Part shown: positions 35,428 to 43,779 of the stretch, piece by piece | Layout of the letters: every line of letters starts with the position of its first letter | Position numbering within the stretch: the first letter of the stretch is position 1 | Origin: G963704535 sp963704535 | Lineage (GTDB): Bacteria > Chloroflexota > Chloroflexia > Chloroflexales > Roseiflexaceae | Assembly: GCA_963704535.1 (NCBI GenBank) | Contig: OY969916.1 | Location: forward strand, 5,828,001-5,892,000 | Direction: 5' to 3' | Length of the DNA: 64,000 nucleotides | Program-made: the position numbers and the translations under genes | Notes under the pieces: model-generated | Told to the model about the DNA's origin: nothing | What the model saw: the letters and a program-made list of their open reading frames with translations, nothing else | Databases searched by the model: none

Positions 35428-38094
35428 ATGCGACGTACTTCTGCCCTGGCGATCTTAATCTTACTGACCATCCTGCTCAACGCATGCGCGTTCGGCGGCG
35501 GCCCGGCCGCCCCAGATGATCTTGGCGCCGACGTCACCCCCGGCAGCACTGGCACCGGCGCGACTGTCACAAGCCCGACCAGCGCCTCGGCCGGCACCGA
35601 GGCCGGCACCGAGCCGCCCGCCGAGGAGCAGCAGGTCACGATCTCCTTCGCGGCGTCCGAAGATGATCGCGCGCTCTACGAGCCGCTGATCGAGGACTTC
35701 GAGGCCGAAAATGCCAACATCAAGGTACAGTTCGTCAGCTTTGACTCGCTGCTGAAACAGTTCGCCTCCTCCGAGGGAGCAGTCTCGAACGACGAAGAAG
35801 CGCTCCCCAATATCGTTCGCGCCGCCGACACTGTCCGGCTCTCGGCCAGCGACGAGGCCATCCGGCAGGGCCTGATCAACGATCTCACGCCGTTTATCAA
35901 CGCCGACACGGCCTTCAACCAGGAGGACTTCTACCCCGGCGCGCTGGTCCCGACCGGGCCGCAGCAGGGCATCTACACGCTCCCACACACCCTGTTCGTC
36001 CCGCTGCTGTCCTACAACAAGACCCTCTGGGCGGCCCGCAATCTGCCTGAGCCTACGGCGGCTATGACCTGGGACGATCTGCTGGCCGCCGCCCAGCAAC
36101 TGACCCAGAAGAACGGCGACACGGTCGACGTGTACGGGCTGCTGGACTGGGATACCGGCCTGACGCTGCTGCGGCATGATCTGACCGCAGCCGGCGTGGA
36201 CCTGGCCAACCTCCAGCGCATGGACCAGCCCGAGATCTCCGCCGCAGTGGAGCACGTCGTCGAGCAGGCCAAAGCCGGCGTGATCTACGCCCCACCGGCG
36301 GCCGTGGCCAACCCGGAACTCTATCTCAAGACGATCATCGGCCAGCAGGTGGCGATCTGGGCCTCCGATATGCTGATCTCCCCACGGGGCCTGAGCTTTG
36401 AGGTCGGCACCATGCCGTTCCCGGAGGGCCGCGTCGGCGGGGACGGCTACGTGATGAGCAGCGGCACGCGCTACCCGGAGCAATCCTGGCGCTGGCTGTC
36501 CTTCCTCAGTCAAAAAGAGATCCGACAGGCCAGCCGCAGCCTGAACCTGGTCAACCAGGTGCCGGCCCGCAAGTCGATCGCCGAGCAGAGCGGCTACTGG
36601 AACCAGGTCGACGAAGCCACCAAGACGATCATCAACACCCTGCTCGACCAGGCCGGGACGGCATCCACAACCGGCCTCGACCTGCGCCGCGAACTGCTGC
36701 TGCGCCAGGCCGTCGAGGGCGTGCTGTACAGCGGCCAGTCCACCCGCGAGGCGCTGCTGGCCGCGCAGACATCGCTGGATCAGCAACTGGCCCTGGAGCC
36801 GGCCCAGCCCACCGCCGCCAGCAGCGTGGTGGTGGTGGCCACCCCCGCGCCGGAGGCCCAGCCCGGCGCCACCACGATCGCGTTCGGCGTCCCCCGCGCG
36901 CTGGTCGACGACACGCGCCGCCTGGCCAATACCTTTAACGCCGATAACCCCAGCATCTTCGTCGAGATCAAGAGCATCAACGCCCCCGCCCTCCCGCTGA
37001 CCGAGTTGGCCGGCACCACCGACTGCTTCGCCAGCGTCGTGCCGCCCGACCAGGACTCACTCGGCTCCCTGCTCGACATCCAGCCGCTGATCGACGCCGA
37101 CGCCGGCTTCCCGATCGATGAGTACCCGCCCATCCTGCTCCAGCCGTTCAAATCCCAGGGCGGGCAGTACGGCCTGCCCTACTCGGTCGACCTGCGCGTG
37201 CTGAACTACAACAAGTCGGCCTTCGACGCCGCCGGGCTGTCCTACCCGACCCCGAGCTGGACCATGGACGACTTTCTGAACGCAGCGCAGACCTTGACGA
37301 CCGGGACCGACGCCAACAAGCAGTACGGCTTCGCCGGCGGCCAAGCGGGCGAGGTGTTCTTCTTCCTGGAGCGCGCCGGGGCCTCGGCCACCACCGGCAG
37401 CGGCACCAGCCTGAAGCCGAACTACACCGACCCCAAGGTGCTCCAGGCGCTCCAATCCTACGTCGACCTGCTGCTGAAGAACTCGCCCCACACGCGCCTT
37501 GAAGGCTACACCACCGCCGACACTGGCAACATCACCCTCCAGCTAGCCGCCAATGGCCGCGTCGGGATGTGGTTCGACTTCGGCACCAACTTCTTCGGCT
37601 TCAGACAGGGCGGATACCAGGGCTTCACCCGCGCGCTCGCGCCCCCGCCCCTGAGCGGCGGCGCCGTGACGTCGAACGACTTCCCTGAGACTGGGCTGTA
37701 CATCTCGGCCAACGCCGCCCAGCCGCAAGCCTGCTGGACCTGGCTGAAACACCTCACCGGCGTCCTGGCCGGGCTGGGCGGCGGCTTCCCAGGCCGCATG
37801 GCGCTGGTCGATACCGATGAGTTCGCCAAGCAGGCGCCCGAAGGCGCCCTGGAGGTCGCCACCGCCTACCGCGCCGCGTTCGACCGCGCCCCCAGCCCCG
37901 CCGAGCAGGTCGACGACTCCGCGATCAACTACTTCTGGCTGTTCCGCGCCGTCGACCGGGCGCTGCAAGGCAAAGACCTGGCCCGCGAACTGACCGACGC
38001 CCAGGCGCTGACCGAGCAGTACCTGACATGCGTCCAGGCCGGCACGTTCGGCAGCGACTGCGCGACCCAAGTCGACCCGGACTTCCAGGAATGA
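35428..38094 (+). CDS. Lipoprotein with two tandem extracellular solute-binding domains
   Basis: This 888-residue protein has a lipoprotein signal (ILLTILLNAC, lipobox Cys at residue 20) and a Thr/Gly-rich spacer. Two family-1 sugar-type solute-binding domains follow, at about 55-450 and 485-880. Each carries the typical pattern of YNKxxxxAAGL-type hinge (SYNKTLWAARNL; NYNKSAFDAAGL) followed by WDDLLAAA or MDDFLNAA. A single-domain protein would be about 430 residues, so this is a duplication and fusion. No permease genes are adjacent. AGGAGG precedes the ATG. Confidence 0.9.
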   Translation: MRRTSALAILILLTILLNACAFGGGPAAPDDLGADVTPGSTGTGATVTSPTSASAGTEAGTEPPAEEQQVTISFAASEDDRALYEPLIEDFEAENANIKVQFVSFDSLLKQFASSEGAVSNDEEALPNIVRAADTVRLSASDEAIRQGLINDLTPFINADTAFNQEDFYPGALVPTGPQQGIYTLPHTLFVPLLSYNKTLWAARNLPEPTAAMTWDDLLAAAQQLTQKNGDTVDVYGLLDWDTGLTLLRHDLTAAGVDLANLQRMDQPEISAAVEHVVEQAKAGVIYAPPAAVANPELYLKTIIGQQVAIWASDMLISPRGLSFEVGTMPFPEGRVGGDGYVMSSGTRYPEQSWRWLSFLSQKEIRQASRSLNLVNQVPARKSIAEQSGYWNQVDEATKTIINTLLDQAGTASTTGLDLRRELLLRQAVEGVLYSGQSTREALLAAQTSLDQQLALEPAQPTAASSVVVVATPAPEAQPGATTIAFGVPRALVDDTRRLANTFNADNPSIFVEIKSINAPALPLTELAGTTDCFASVVPPDQDSLGSLLDIQPLIDADAGFPIDEYPPILLQPFKSQGGQYGLPYSVDLRVLNYNKSAFDAAGLSYPTPSWTMDDFLNAAQTLTTGTDANKQYGFAGGQAGEVFFFLERAGASATTGSGTSLKPNYTDPKVLQALQSYVDLLLKNSPHTRLEGYTTADTGNITLQLAANGRVGMWFDFGTNFFGFRQGGYQGFTRALAPPPLSGGAVTSNDFPETGLYISANAAQPQACWTWLKHLTGVLAGLGGGFPGRMALVDTDEFAKQAPEGALEVATAYRAAFDRAPSPAEQVDDSAINYFWLFRAVDRALQGKDLARELTDAQALTEQYLTCVQAGTFGSDCATQVDPDFQE

Positions 38095-38122
38095 CCAGTC
38101 GCCCAACTATTCCCTACCAATA

Positions 38123-38193
38123 AAACCTGTCAGGTGGCGGGCAAGCAGCGTTCCAAACGACAAACTGATCGGCACCCGCCACCTGACAGGTTT
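38123..38193. terminator. Perfect 19-bp inverted repeat, probable terminator
   Basis: Arms at 38123-38141 and 38175-38193 (AAACCTGTCAGGTGGCGGG and its complement) enclose a 33-base loop just after the solute-binding gene. There is no long T run, so it may be a mobile repeat or an mRNA-stabilising hairpin instead. Confidence 0.6.
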
Positions 38194-38208
38194 GGAGTTA
38201 TTATAAAA

Positions 38209-38835
38209 ATGCAACACCTGCTCATCACAACCGCCCGCCGGTATGCCCTGCTCGTGACCGCGGTCTTGTTGGTCGCATGCGGCGGCACTGGCGGGCCATC
38301 GGCCAGCGCGCCGACCACGGTCGCCGCGCCGCCGACGGCTGCCCCGACCGCAGCGCCCGCCCCGACCGCAGCGCCCGCTCCGACTGCCCAGCCAGCGACC
38401 GCCCCGCCGGCCACGGTGCCCGCCCAGGCGCCCACCGCCGCAGCCAAACCGACCACGGCGCCGGGCGCGACCCGATGCACCCCAACCCTCGACGACGGCC
38501 TCAGCCCATCCTACAAACCCAACGCGCCCGAGCGCACAGTGGTGGGTAGCGGGCATGTCGTCACCGGCGTCGTCCGATCCAGCCGGGACTGCGCCCCAAT
38601 CGCCAATGCCAAGCTGGAATTCTGGCCGGAGGAGGAGGGCAAAGGCCACCCCGATGAAGCCCGCGCCACGTTCTACAGCGATAGCGAGGGCAAGTACCGC
38701 TTCGAGTGCAATCTGCCGGAGCACATTCACATGCAGATCTCGGCCGAGGGCTACCGCACACTCGCATCGAACGCCTACCACCCGGAAGGCAAGCCCGAAG
38801 GAACCTTCGACATTGTGCTGGTGCCCACAAATTAG
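38209..38835 (+). CDS. Lipoprotein with Ala/Pro/Thr linker and intradiol-dioxygenase-like beta domain
   Basis: 208 residues from the ATG at 38209. The signal peptide ends in VLLVACGG, a lipobox. A low-complexity APT-rich linker (residues 30-85) precedes a beta-sandwich domain: VVTGVVRSSRDCAPIANAKL, EFWPEEEGKGH, GKYRFECNLPEHIHMQISAEG. This resembles intradiol ring-cleavage dioxygenase/carboxypeptidase-regulatory-like folds. I cannot see the full set of iron ligands, so a structural or carbohydrate-binding role is as likely as an enzyme. Confidence 0.75.
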   Translation: MQHLLITTARRYALLVTAVLLVACGGTGGPSASAPTTVAAPPTAAPTAAPAPTAAPAPTAQPATAPPATVPAQAPTAAAKPTTAPGATRCTPTLDDGLSPSYKPNAPERTVVGSGHVVTGVVRSSRDCAPIANAKLEFWPEEEGKGHPDEARATFYSDSEGKYRFECNLPEHIHMQISAEGYRTLASNAYHPEGKPEGTFDIVLVPTN

Positions 38836-38858
38836 AGGCTGTCTGAAAAGGAGCATCC

Positions 38859-41060
38859 ATGGCCTCCCCGACTGACATCACCCTGGTACGCGGCGCCTGC
38901 CCGCACGACTGCCCCGACACCTGCGCCACGATCACCGAGGTACGCGACGGCCGCGCCGTCCGCTTCTACGCCGACCCGCAGCACCCGATCACCCAAGGCT
39001 GGCTGTGCGCCAAAGTGCGCCCCTACCTGGAGCGCGTCTACCACCCCGACCGGCTGACCCACCCGCTGCGGCGCGTCGGCCCCAAGGGCGGCGACCAGTG
39101 GGAGCGGATCGGCTGGGACGCGGCGATCGACGAGATCGCCACCCGCTGGAAGGCGATTATCGCCCAGTACGGTGCCGCCGCCATCCTGCCCTACTCCTAC
39201 AGCGGCACGCTCGGCCTGCTCCAGACCGGCATCTGCAATGCGCGCCTGTGGAACCGCATGGGCGCCAGCGGCTTGGCCCGCACGATCTGCGACGCGGCCG
39301 CCTCGACCGCGGTCGAAGCCACCTACGGCGCCCGCTGGGCGCCCGACCCAGCCGACATCCTGCACAGCAAGCTGGTGCTGATCTGGGGCCACAACCCGGC
39401 CAGCACCGCCCCCCACTTCATGCCGCTGCTGCGCCAGGCCCAGAAGCGCGGCGCCTACGTCGTCGTGATCGACCCGCGCCGCACGCTCACCGCCCGCTCG
39501 GCCGACGAGCACATCCAGCCGCGGCCCGCCACCGACGGCGCGCTGGCGCTCGGCCTGCTGCACGTGATCTTCGCCGAGGGCCTGCACGACGAGCCCTGGC
39601 TGGAGGCCCACAGCCTCGGCTGGCGTGAGCTGCGTGAGCGGGCCATGAGCTACCCGCCCGAACGGGTGGCCGCGATCACCGGCATATCGGAGCCCACGAT
39701 CATCGCGCTGGCCCGGCGCTACGCCACCACCAAGCCCGCTCTGCTGAAGATCGCCGACGGCGTGCAGCGCCACGGCAACGGCGGCCAGACCATCCGGGCG
39801 CTGTGCTGCCTGCCGGCGGTAGTCGGCCAGGTCGGCGTGCTGGGCGGCGGCCTATTCTACAGCACCAGCGGCTACATCCGCTGGGAGGCCGAGGCGCTCG
39901 GCCACGCCTCCGAGTGCCCGCCCACCCCGCGGATCATCAACATGAACCGGCTCGGCGCCGCGCTGAACGGCGAGGTTCAGGACCCGCCGATCAAGGGGCT
40001 GTTTGTCTTCTGCGCCAACCCGGTCGCCTCGTCGCCCAACGCCAGCCTGACGGTCAAGGGCCTGCTGCGCGAGGACCTATTCACCGTGGTCCACGAGCTG
40101 TTTATGACCGACACGGCCCAGTACGCCGATATCGTGCTGCCGGCCACCATGCAACTTGAGCACGACGATCTGCACAAAGCCTACGGCCACCGCTACCTCC
40201 AGTACAACCACGCCGCCATCGCGCCGCCCGGCGAGGCCAAGAGCAACTGGGACATGATGCGGCTGCTGGCGCGGGGCATGGACTACGACGAACCGTGGCT
40301 GCACGAGAGCGGCGAGCAGGCGCTCCGCAGCGTGCTGGACGCCACCCGCGAGCGCGGCGACCCCGCCGTGCGCCCGCTGCTCAAGGGCGTCACACTGGAG
40401 CGCTTGCAGACCGAAGGCACCGTGCCGCTCCAGTTCCCGGCGGAAGCCCACGTGCCGTTCGCCGACCTGCGCTTCCCGACACCCTCCGGCAAGGTCGAGC
40501 TGCGCTGCGAGGCGCTGGCCGCGCACGGGCTTGACCCGCTGCCCGAGTATCAGCCACCCGCCGAGTTCGCCGATCGGTCAGTGGTCAGTGGTCAGTTGTC
40601 AGTTGCAGAGGGTACTCATCAGCCAACGACCAGCAACGGACCACGTAAGGGCGTATTGCATACGCCCCCAGCGGACCATGAACTCGTTCTGATCTCGGGC
40701 GCCTCCCACCACTACGTCTCCAGCAGCATGGCCAACCTGCCCAGCCTGATGGCCAGGGAGGGCACGCCGTTCGTCGAGATCAACCCGGCCGACGCGGCCG
40801 CGCGCGGAATCGCGAGCGGCGATACGGTCGTCGTCGAGAATGGGCGCGGGTGGTGCCGGCTGCGCGCCGTCGTGACCGGCGACGTGGCGCCGGGGGTGGC
40901 TGTGGCACCCAAAGGACCGTGGGCGCGGCTGGCTCCCGGCGGTCGCAACGCCAACTGGACCACCGCCGACGCCCTGGCCGATCTGGGCGGCCAGAGCACG
41001 TTTCATAGCAACCTGGTGACGATTCGCCCGTACCAGCCCAGCGACGAAGGGACCGAGTAA
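38859..41060 (+). CDS. Molybdopterin-dependent oxidoreductase (DMSO reductase superfamily)
   Basis: A 733-residue soluble protein with an N-terminal [4Fe-4S] motif CPHDCPDTC followed after about 27 residues by WLCAK. Molybdopterin-binding segments include LIWGHNPAST, VIDPRRT, FCANPVASSPNA and a C-terminal dinucleotide-binding beta-barrel (INPADAAARGIASGD). No twin-arginine signal is present, so it is cytoplasmic. The substrate is not evident. Repeat-derived peptide (SVVSGQLSV...RKGVLHTPP) splits the two final domains at about 573-605. The next gene overlaps its stop by one base (TAATG), so the two are coupled. Confidence 0.92.
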   Translation: MASPTDITLVRGACPHDCPDTCATITEVRDGRAVRFYADPQHPITQGWLCAKVRPYLERVYHPDRLTHPLRRVGPKGGDQWERIGWDAAIDEIATRWKAIIAQYGAAAILPYSYSGTLGLLQTGICNARLWNRMGASGLARTICDAAASTAVEATYGARWAPDPADILHSKLVLIWGHNPASTAPHFMPLLRQAQKRGAYVVVIDPRRTLTARSADEHIQPRPATDGALALGLLHVIFAEGLHDEPWLEAHSLGWRELRERAMSYPPERVAAITGISEPTIIALARRYATTKPALLKIADGVQRHGNGGQTIRALCCLPAVVGQVGVLGGGLFYSTSGYIRWEAEALGHASECPPTPRIINMNRLGAALNGEVQDPPIKGLFVFCANPVASSPNASLTVKGLLREDLFTVVHELFMTDTAQYADIVLPATMQLEHDDLHKAYGHRYLQYNHAAIAPPGEAKSNWDMMRLLARGMDYDEPWLHESGEQALRSVLDATRERGDPAVRPLLKGVTLERLQTEGTVPLQFPAEAHVPFADLRFPTPSGKVELRCEALAAHGLDPLPEYQPPAEFADRSVVSGQLSVAEGTHQPTTSNGPRKGVLHTPPADHELVLISGASHHYVSSSMANLPSLMAREGTPFVEINPADAAARGIASGDTVVVENGRGWCRLRAVVTGDVAPGVAVAPKGPWARLAPGGRNANWTTADALADLGGQSTFHSNLVTIRPYQPSDEGTE
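40578..40672. repeat. In-frame repeat patch in the molybdopterin oxidoreductase gene
   Basis: TCAGTGG/TCAGTTG units, an ACGACCAGCAACGG run and the GGGCGTATTGCATACGCCC palindrome are all read in frame. They form an interdomain insertion. Confidence 0.85.
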
Positions 41061-41719
41061 TGGACCTGACCAGCCTGCCGATCCTGGGCGTCGTGGCGCT
41101 GGTGGTCGCCGGCGCCATAGTGTTCGCGCTGAGCCGGAGCTGGGGCGGCTCGCTCGACCGCGGCCCCATGCCGATCCAGGGCGTCCCCGATCCGCGCGTC
41201 GCCAATATCTCCGACCACACCCTGCGCGAGGTTCAGGCGCTCGTCGCGCGCGGCAACAAGATCGAGGCGATCAAGCGGCTGCGCGAGCTGACCGGCCTGG
41301 GGCTGAAGGAGGCGAAAGATTATGTCGATTCGTTGCCGCCGGTCCCGCCCTCCGGCGACGACTTCTCGCCCGCTGCCGCGCCGGAGCCGCGCCCGCTCTC
41401 CGAGGCGGAGATCGACGAACTGCGTACACTGCTGGCCGCCGGCAACAAGATCGAGGCGATCAAGCATTACCGCGAACTGACCGGCCTGGGGCTGAAGGAG
41501 GCGAAAGATTTCCTCGAGTCGCTGCCGGCATCAGGCCCGGTCTACGCGGCTCCCCACGCCAGGCGGGTGGCCGCCCCACAGCCGGGCGTCTCCGAGGCGG
41601 CGCTCAACGAGGTGCGCGCCCTGCTGGCGCGGGGCAACAAGATCGAGGCGATCAAGCGTTACCGCGAACTGACCGGCCTGGGGCTGAAGGAAGCGAAAGA
41701 TTTCGTCGAGTTGCTTTAA
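41060..41719 (+). CDS. Membrane-anchored protein with three L7/L12 C-terminal-like repeats
   Basis: 219 residues. An N-terminal transmembrane helix (LPILGVVALVVAGAIVFAL) is followed by three near-identical copies of RGNKIEAIKRLRELTGLGLK + EAKD, the fold of the ribosomal L7/L12 C-terminal domain. The copies are joined by Pro/Ala linkers. In L7/L12 this domain recruits translation GTPases; here the membrane anchor argues for another protein-interaction role. The repeats are very similar in DNA too, suggesting recent duplication or gene conversion. Confidence 0.88.
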   Translation: MDLTSLPILGVVALVVAGAIVFALSRSWGGSLDRGPMPIQGVPDPRVANISDHTLREVQALVARGNKIEAIKRLRELTGLGLKEAKDYVDSLPPVPPSGDDFSPAAAPEPRPLSEAEIDELRTLLAAGNKIEAIKHYRELTGLGLKEAKDFLESLPASGPVYAAPHARRVAAPQPGVSEAALNEVRALLARGNKIEAIKRYRELTGLGLKEAKDFVELL

Positions 41720-41766
41720 GAAGCTGTCTGAAAAAGGAAGTTTGAGGAGGCACCCCTCTTTCTTCC

Positions 41767-41812
41767 TTTTATCGTCGATTTTCGCCCGGCTGGGCGAAAA
41801 TCGACGATAAAA
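41767..41812. terminator. Perfect 21-bp hairpin with 4-base loop
   Basis: Arms 41767-41787 and 41792-41812 pair perfectly; the loop is GGCT and the stem centre is TCGTCGATTTTCGCCC. It starts with TTTT and ends with AAAA, so it may terminate transcription in both directions. It sits just before the ribosome site of the next gene. A degenerate family A remnant (GCTGTCTGAAAAAGGAAG) precedes it. Confidence 0.7.
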
Positions 41813-41827
41813 AAGAGGAGAAGTACC

Positions 41828-42512
41828 TTGCGCCTCGAACGGGCGAACCTTGAGACCTGCGGCGACGCGACCGACACCGTCGTAGTGATCGACGTGCTGC
41901 GGGCCTTTACAACCGCCGCGTACGCCTTCGCCGCCGGTGCGCGCGAGATCCTGCTGGTCAGCACCGTCGCCGAGGCCCTGGCGCTCCGCGCGCGCTTCCC
42001 CGGCGCCCTGGTGATGGGCGAAGTCCACGGGCTGCTGGTCGAAGGCTTCGACTTCAGCAACTCGCCGGCCGACCTGCTGGGGCGCGACCTCGGCGGCCGG
42101 CGCATGATCCAGCGCACCAGCGCCGGCACCCAGGGCGTCGTACGCAGCCTACGGGCCGGGACGCTGTTGACCAGTAGCTTTGTCTGCGCCGCCGCCACCG
42201 CTCGCTACATCGCGCGCCACGCGCCCGCCTGCGTCACATTCGTGATCACCGGCATCTACACCGACCGCGACGGCGACGAGGACGCCGCCTGCGCCGACTA
42301 CTTGGCCGCGCTGCTGCGCCGCGAGCGGCCCGACCCCGCGCCGTTCCTCCAGCGCGTGCGCGAACTCGATGACGGGCCGCTGGTTCGCCGACCCGGCCCA
42401 GCCGGACTTCCCGGCCCAGGACCTCGACCTGTGTGTCGCCATCGATCGTTTCGATTTCACCATGCTGGTCGAGCGGCGCGATGGCCTGCTGGTGATGCAA
42501 ACCGTCAAGTGA
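41828..42512 (+). CDS. comB: 2-phosphosulfolactate phosphatase-like protein (ComB family), one apparent frameshift
   Basis: Repaired length is 227 residues. VVVIDVLRAFTTAAYAFAAG is the family signature, and the protein also has MGEVHG, FSNSPADL, RTSAGTQGV and SSFVCAAAT. The frame breaks at AA 42363-42364: removing one A gives VRDSMTGRWFADPAQPDFP...MLVERRDGLLVMQTVK and a stop at 42510-42512. The sequence there is GAACTC where GACTC is expected. The family acts in coenzyme M synthesis in archaea, but in bacteria its role is uncertain and no other coenzyme M genes are here. The start is TTG at 41828, with GAGGAG nine bases before it. Confidence 0.85.
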
Positions 42513-42514
42513 CT

Positions 42515-42577
42515 CCTGTAAAAAAGGGGAGGTTTGGAGGGGCCGCCCTCCAAAAAGCTCCTCCCACATTTTCACGG
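42515..42577. repeat. Hairpin element, family A (copy 11, diverged)
   Basis: GGGGAGGTTTGGAGGGG / CCCTCCAAAAAGCTCC. The thymines are partly replaced by guanines compared with other copies. Confidence 0.65.
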
Positions 42578-42594
42578 GATAAGGAGTAGCACCC

Positions 42595-42717
42595 ATGCAC
42601 AATATAAAATTCATCCGCCGCAGGTTTCCAAAAAGTGCGGGGACGATCATCACCATCCTGGTCCTGGTATCGCTCAGCGCCCTTGCGCTCGGCGTTGGGT
42701 TGCTGCTATTACGTTGA
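42595..42717 (+). CDS. 40-residue single-span membrane peptide
   Basis: MHNIKFIRRRFPKSAG precedes a long hydrophobic helix (TIITILVLVSLSALALGVGL). Ribosome site AAGGAG lies nine bases before the ATG, which supports a real gene. Function is unknown. Its last 44 bases overlap the end of the convergent HAD gene. Confidence 0.6.
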   Translation: MHNIKFIRRRFPKSAGTIITILVLVSLSALALGVGLLLLR

Positions 42718-43348
42718 GCGCCGCCGGCAGCTCGGCCAGTGAGGCGATCTGGAGCTGCGCCCGCGCGGCATCGGCGCTGCCGGCGTGCAGGTAGCCCCAC
42801 GGCCCGCGCCGCAGAAAGACCGCCAGCATACCGGCCGCCGCCGCCGGCACGACATCGTTGTCGAGCCGATCGCCGACATAGGCGATCGCGCCCGGCGCCA
42901 CCCCGGCCAGCGCCGCCGCCCGCGCGAAGAACTCGGGCGACGGCTTCTCCACGCCCCACCCGGCCGACGACGCCACAAAGTCAACCGGCAGATCCAGCGC
43001 CCGCAATTGCTCCTCGGCGCCGGCAGGCTGGTTCCCGGCCAGCCCAAGCTTGTAGCCCGCCGCCCGGAGCGCCTGGAGGCACGGGATGGCATCGGGGTAG
43101 AAGTCGGCCCGATCGATGCCGTCGAAGATCCCGGCCGCCGCCCGCGCCGCCCGCTCGCGCCCAAGGTCGAGCCCTGGCCGCAACAGCTCGAAGACGCGGC
43201 GGTGGTGCTCCCCACGCGCGATCACCCCTCCCAGCACGGCGAAAAAGGTCAGGTGCGGCACTCCCAGCCAGTCGGCCCAGGTGGCCCACTGGCGCGTCTC
43301 GTCCACCAGCGTCTCGCCCACATCGAAGAACACGACCTCGACGGTCAT
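42674..43348 (-). CDS. HAD-superfamily hydrolase
   Basis: 224 residues from the ATG at 43348 (AGAGGAG upstream; an earlier in-frame ATG exists at 43378). Motif I is FFDVGETLVDE, motif II LGLAGNQ, motif III VEKPSPEFF and motif IV YVGDRLDND, the set of a HAD-IA phosphatase. In motif I the second acidic residue is Gly, as in many DVGETL-type members. Substrate is unknown. The 3' end overlaps a small convergent gene. Confidence 0.92.
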   Translation of the reverse strand: MTVEVVFFDVGETLVDETRQWATWADWLGVPHLTFFAVLGGVIARGEHHRRVFELLRPGLDLGRERAARAAAGIFDGIDRADFYPDAIPCLQALRAAGYKLGLAGNQPAGAEEQLRALDLPVDFVASSAGWGVEKPSPEFFARAAALAGVAPGAIAYVGDRLDNDVVPAAAAGMLAVFLRRGPWGYLHAGSADAARAQLQIASLAELPAALNVIAATQRRAQGR

Positions 43349-43372
43349 CGCGCTACTCCTCTTTTCCACCTG

Positions 43373-43489
43373 AGACAAGGTTCCTCGGTGCTTTACAGTT
43401 CCGGGAAAAAGGGGGTTTGAGGGGGCAGCCCCCTCAGTCTCCCCCCATTCACACTGTAAAGTCGAACAGCGTCTTCCGAAACCTTGTCT
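43373..43489. repeat. MITE-like element with AGACAAGG termini
   Basis: Termini AGACAAGG...CCTTGTCT enclose CTTTACAGT/ACTGTAAAG and GTTTGAGGGGG/CCCCCTCAGTC inner repeats. It is a close relative of the element at 24150-24266. Confidence 0.85.
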
Positions 43490-43491
43490 GA

Positions 43492-43541
43492 CGTGAAATG
43501 TGATGTGTGAAGAGCCTCACGTTTCAAGCATCACGTTTCAC
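43492..43541. repeat. Short repeat (GTGAAA)n with inverse
   Basis: CGTGAAATGTGATGTGTGAAG is followed by CACGTTTCAAGCATCACGTTTC, a diverged relative of the GAAACGT run at 4311. Confidence 0.6.
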
Positions 43542-43584
43542 GCGGGGATGTTTTTAATTTCGGTGTCCTTTAATGATATCGAAA

Positions 43585-43593
43585 TGGTATAAT
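43585..43593 (+). promoter_or_regulatory. Candidate extended -10 promoter
   Basis: TGGTATAAT (TGnTATAAT) lies in an AT-rich island, 187 bases before the repeat-lipoprotein start. The -35 region is weak, as expected for an extended -10 promoter. Confidence 0.4.
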
Positions 43594-43779
43594 ACTGCCT
43601 TCCACGACGTTTAATTACGATAGTATGGCGTAAACAATAGACAGGAGTCGCCCGGAGAGCACACTGATACCGTCGCCCCTCACCTGATCGCTCACCCTCG
43701 CCCCAGCCCTCACCAGCAGCGCGACAAAGCACCAGGTCAGCCGGTTTGATTGCCCGCCATGATATGCCTGGAGGTTTCT

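Noticed and set aside
41060..41719. Genuine ribosomal protein L7/L12
   Set aside because: It has a membrane helix, three copies of the C-terminal domain and no L7/L12 N-terminal dimerisation domain; no ribosomal genes are nearby.
41828..42512. Coenzyme M biosynthesis locus
   Set aside because: Only the ComB-like gene is present; none of the other pathway genes flank it.
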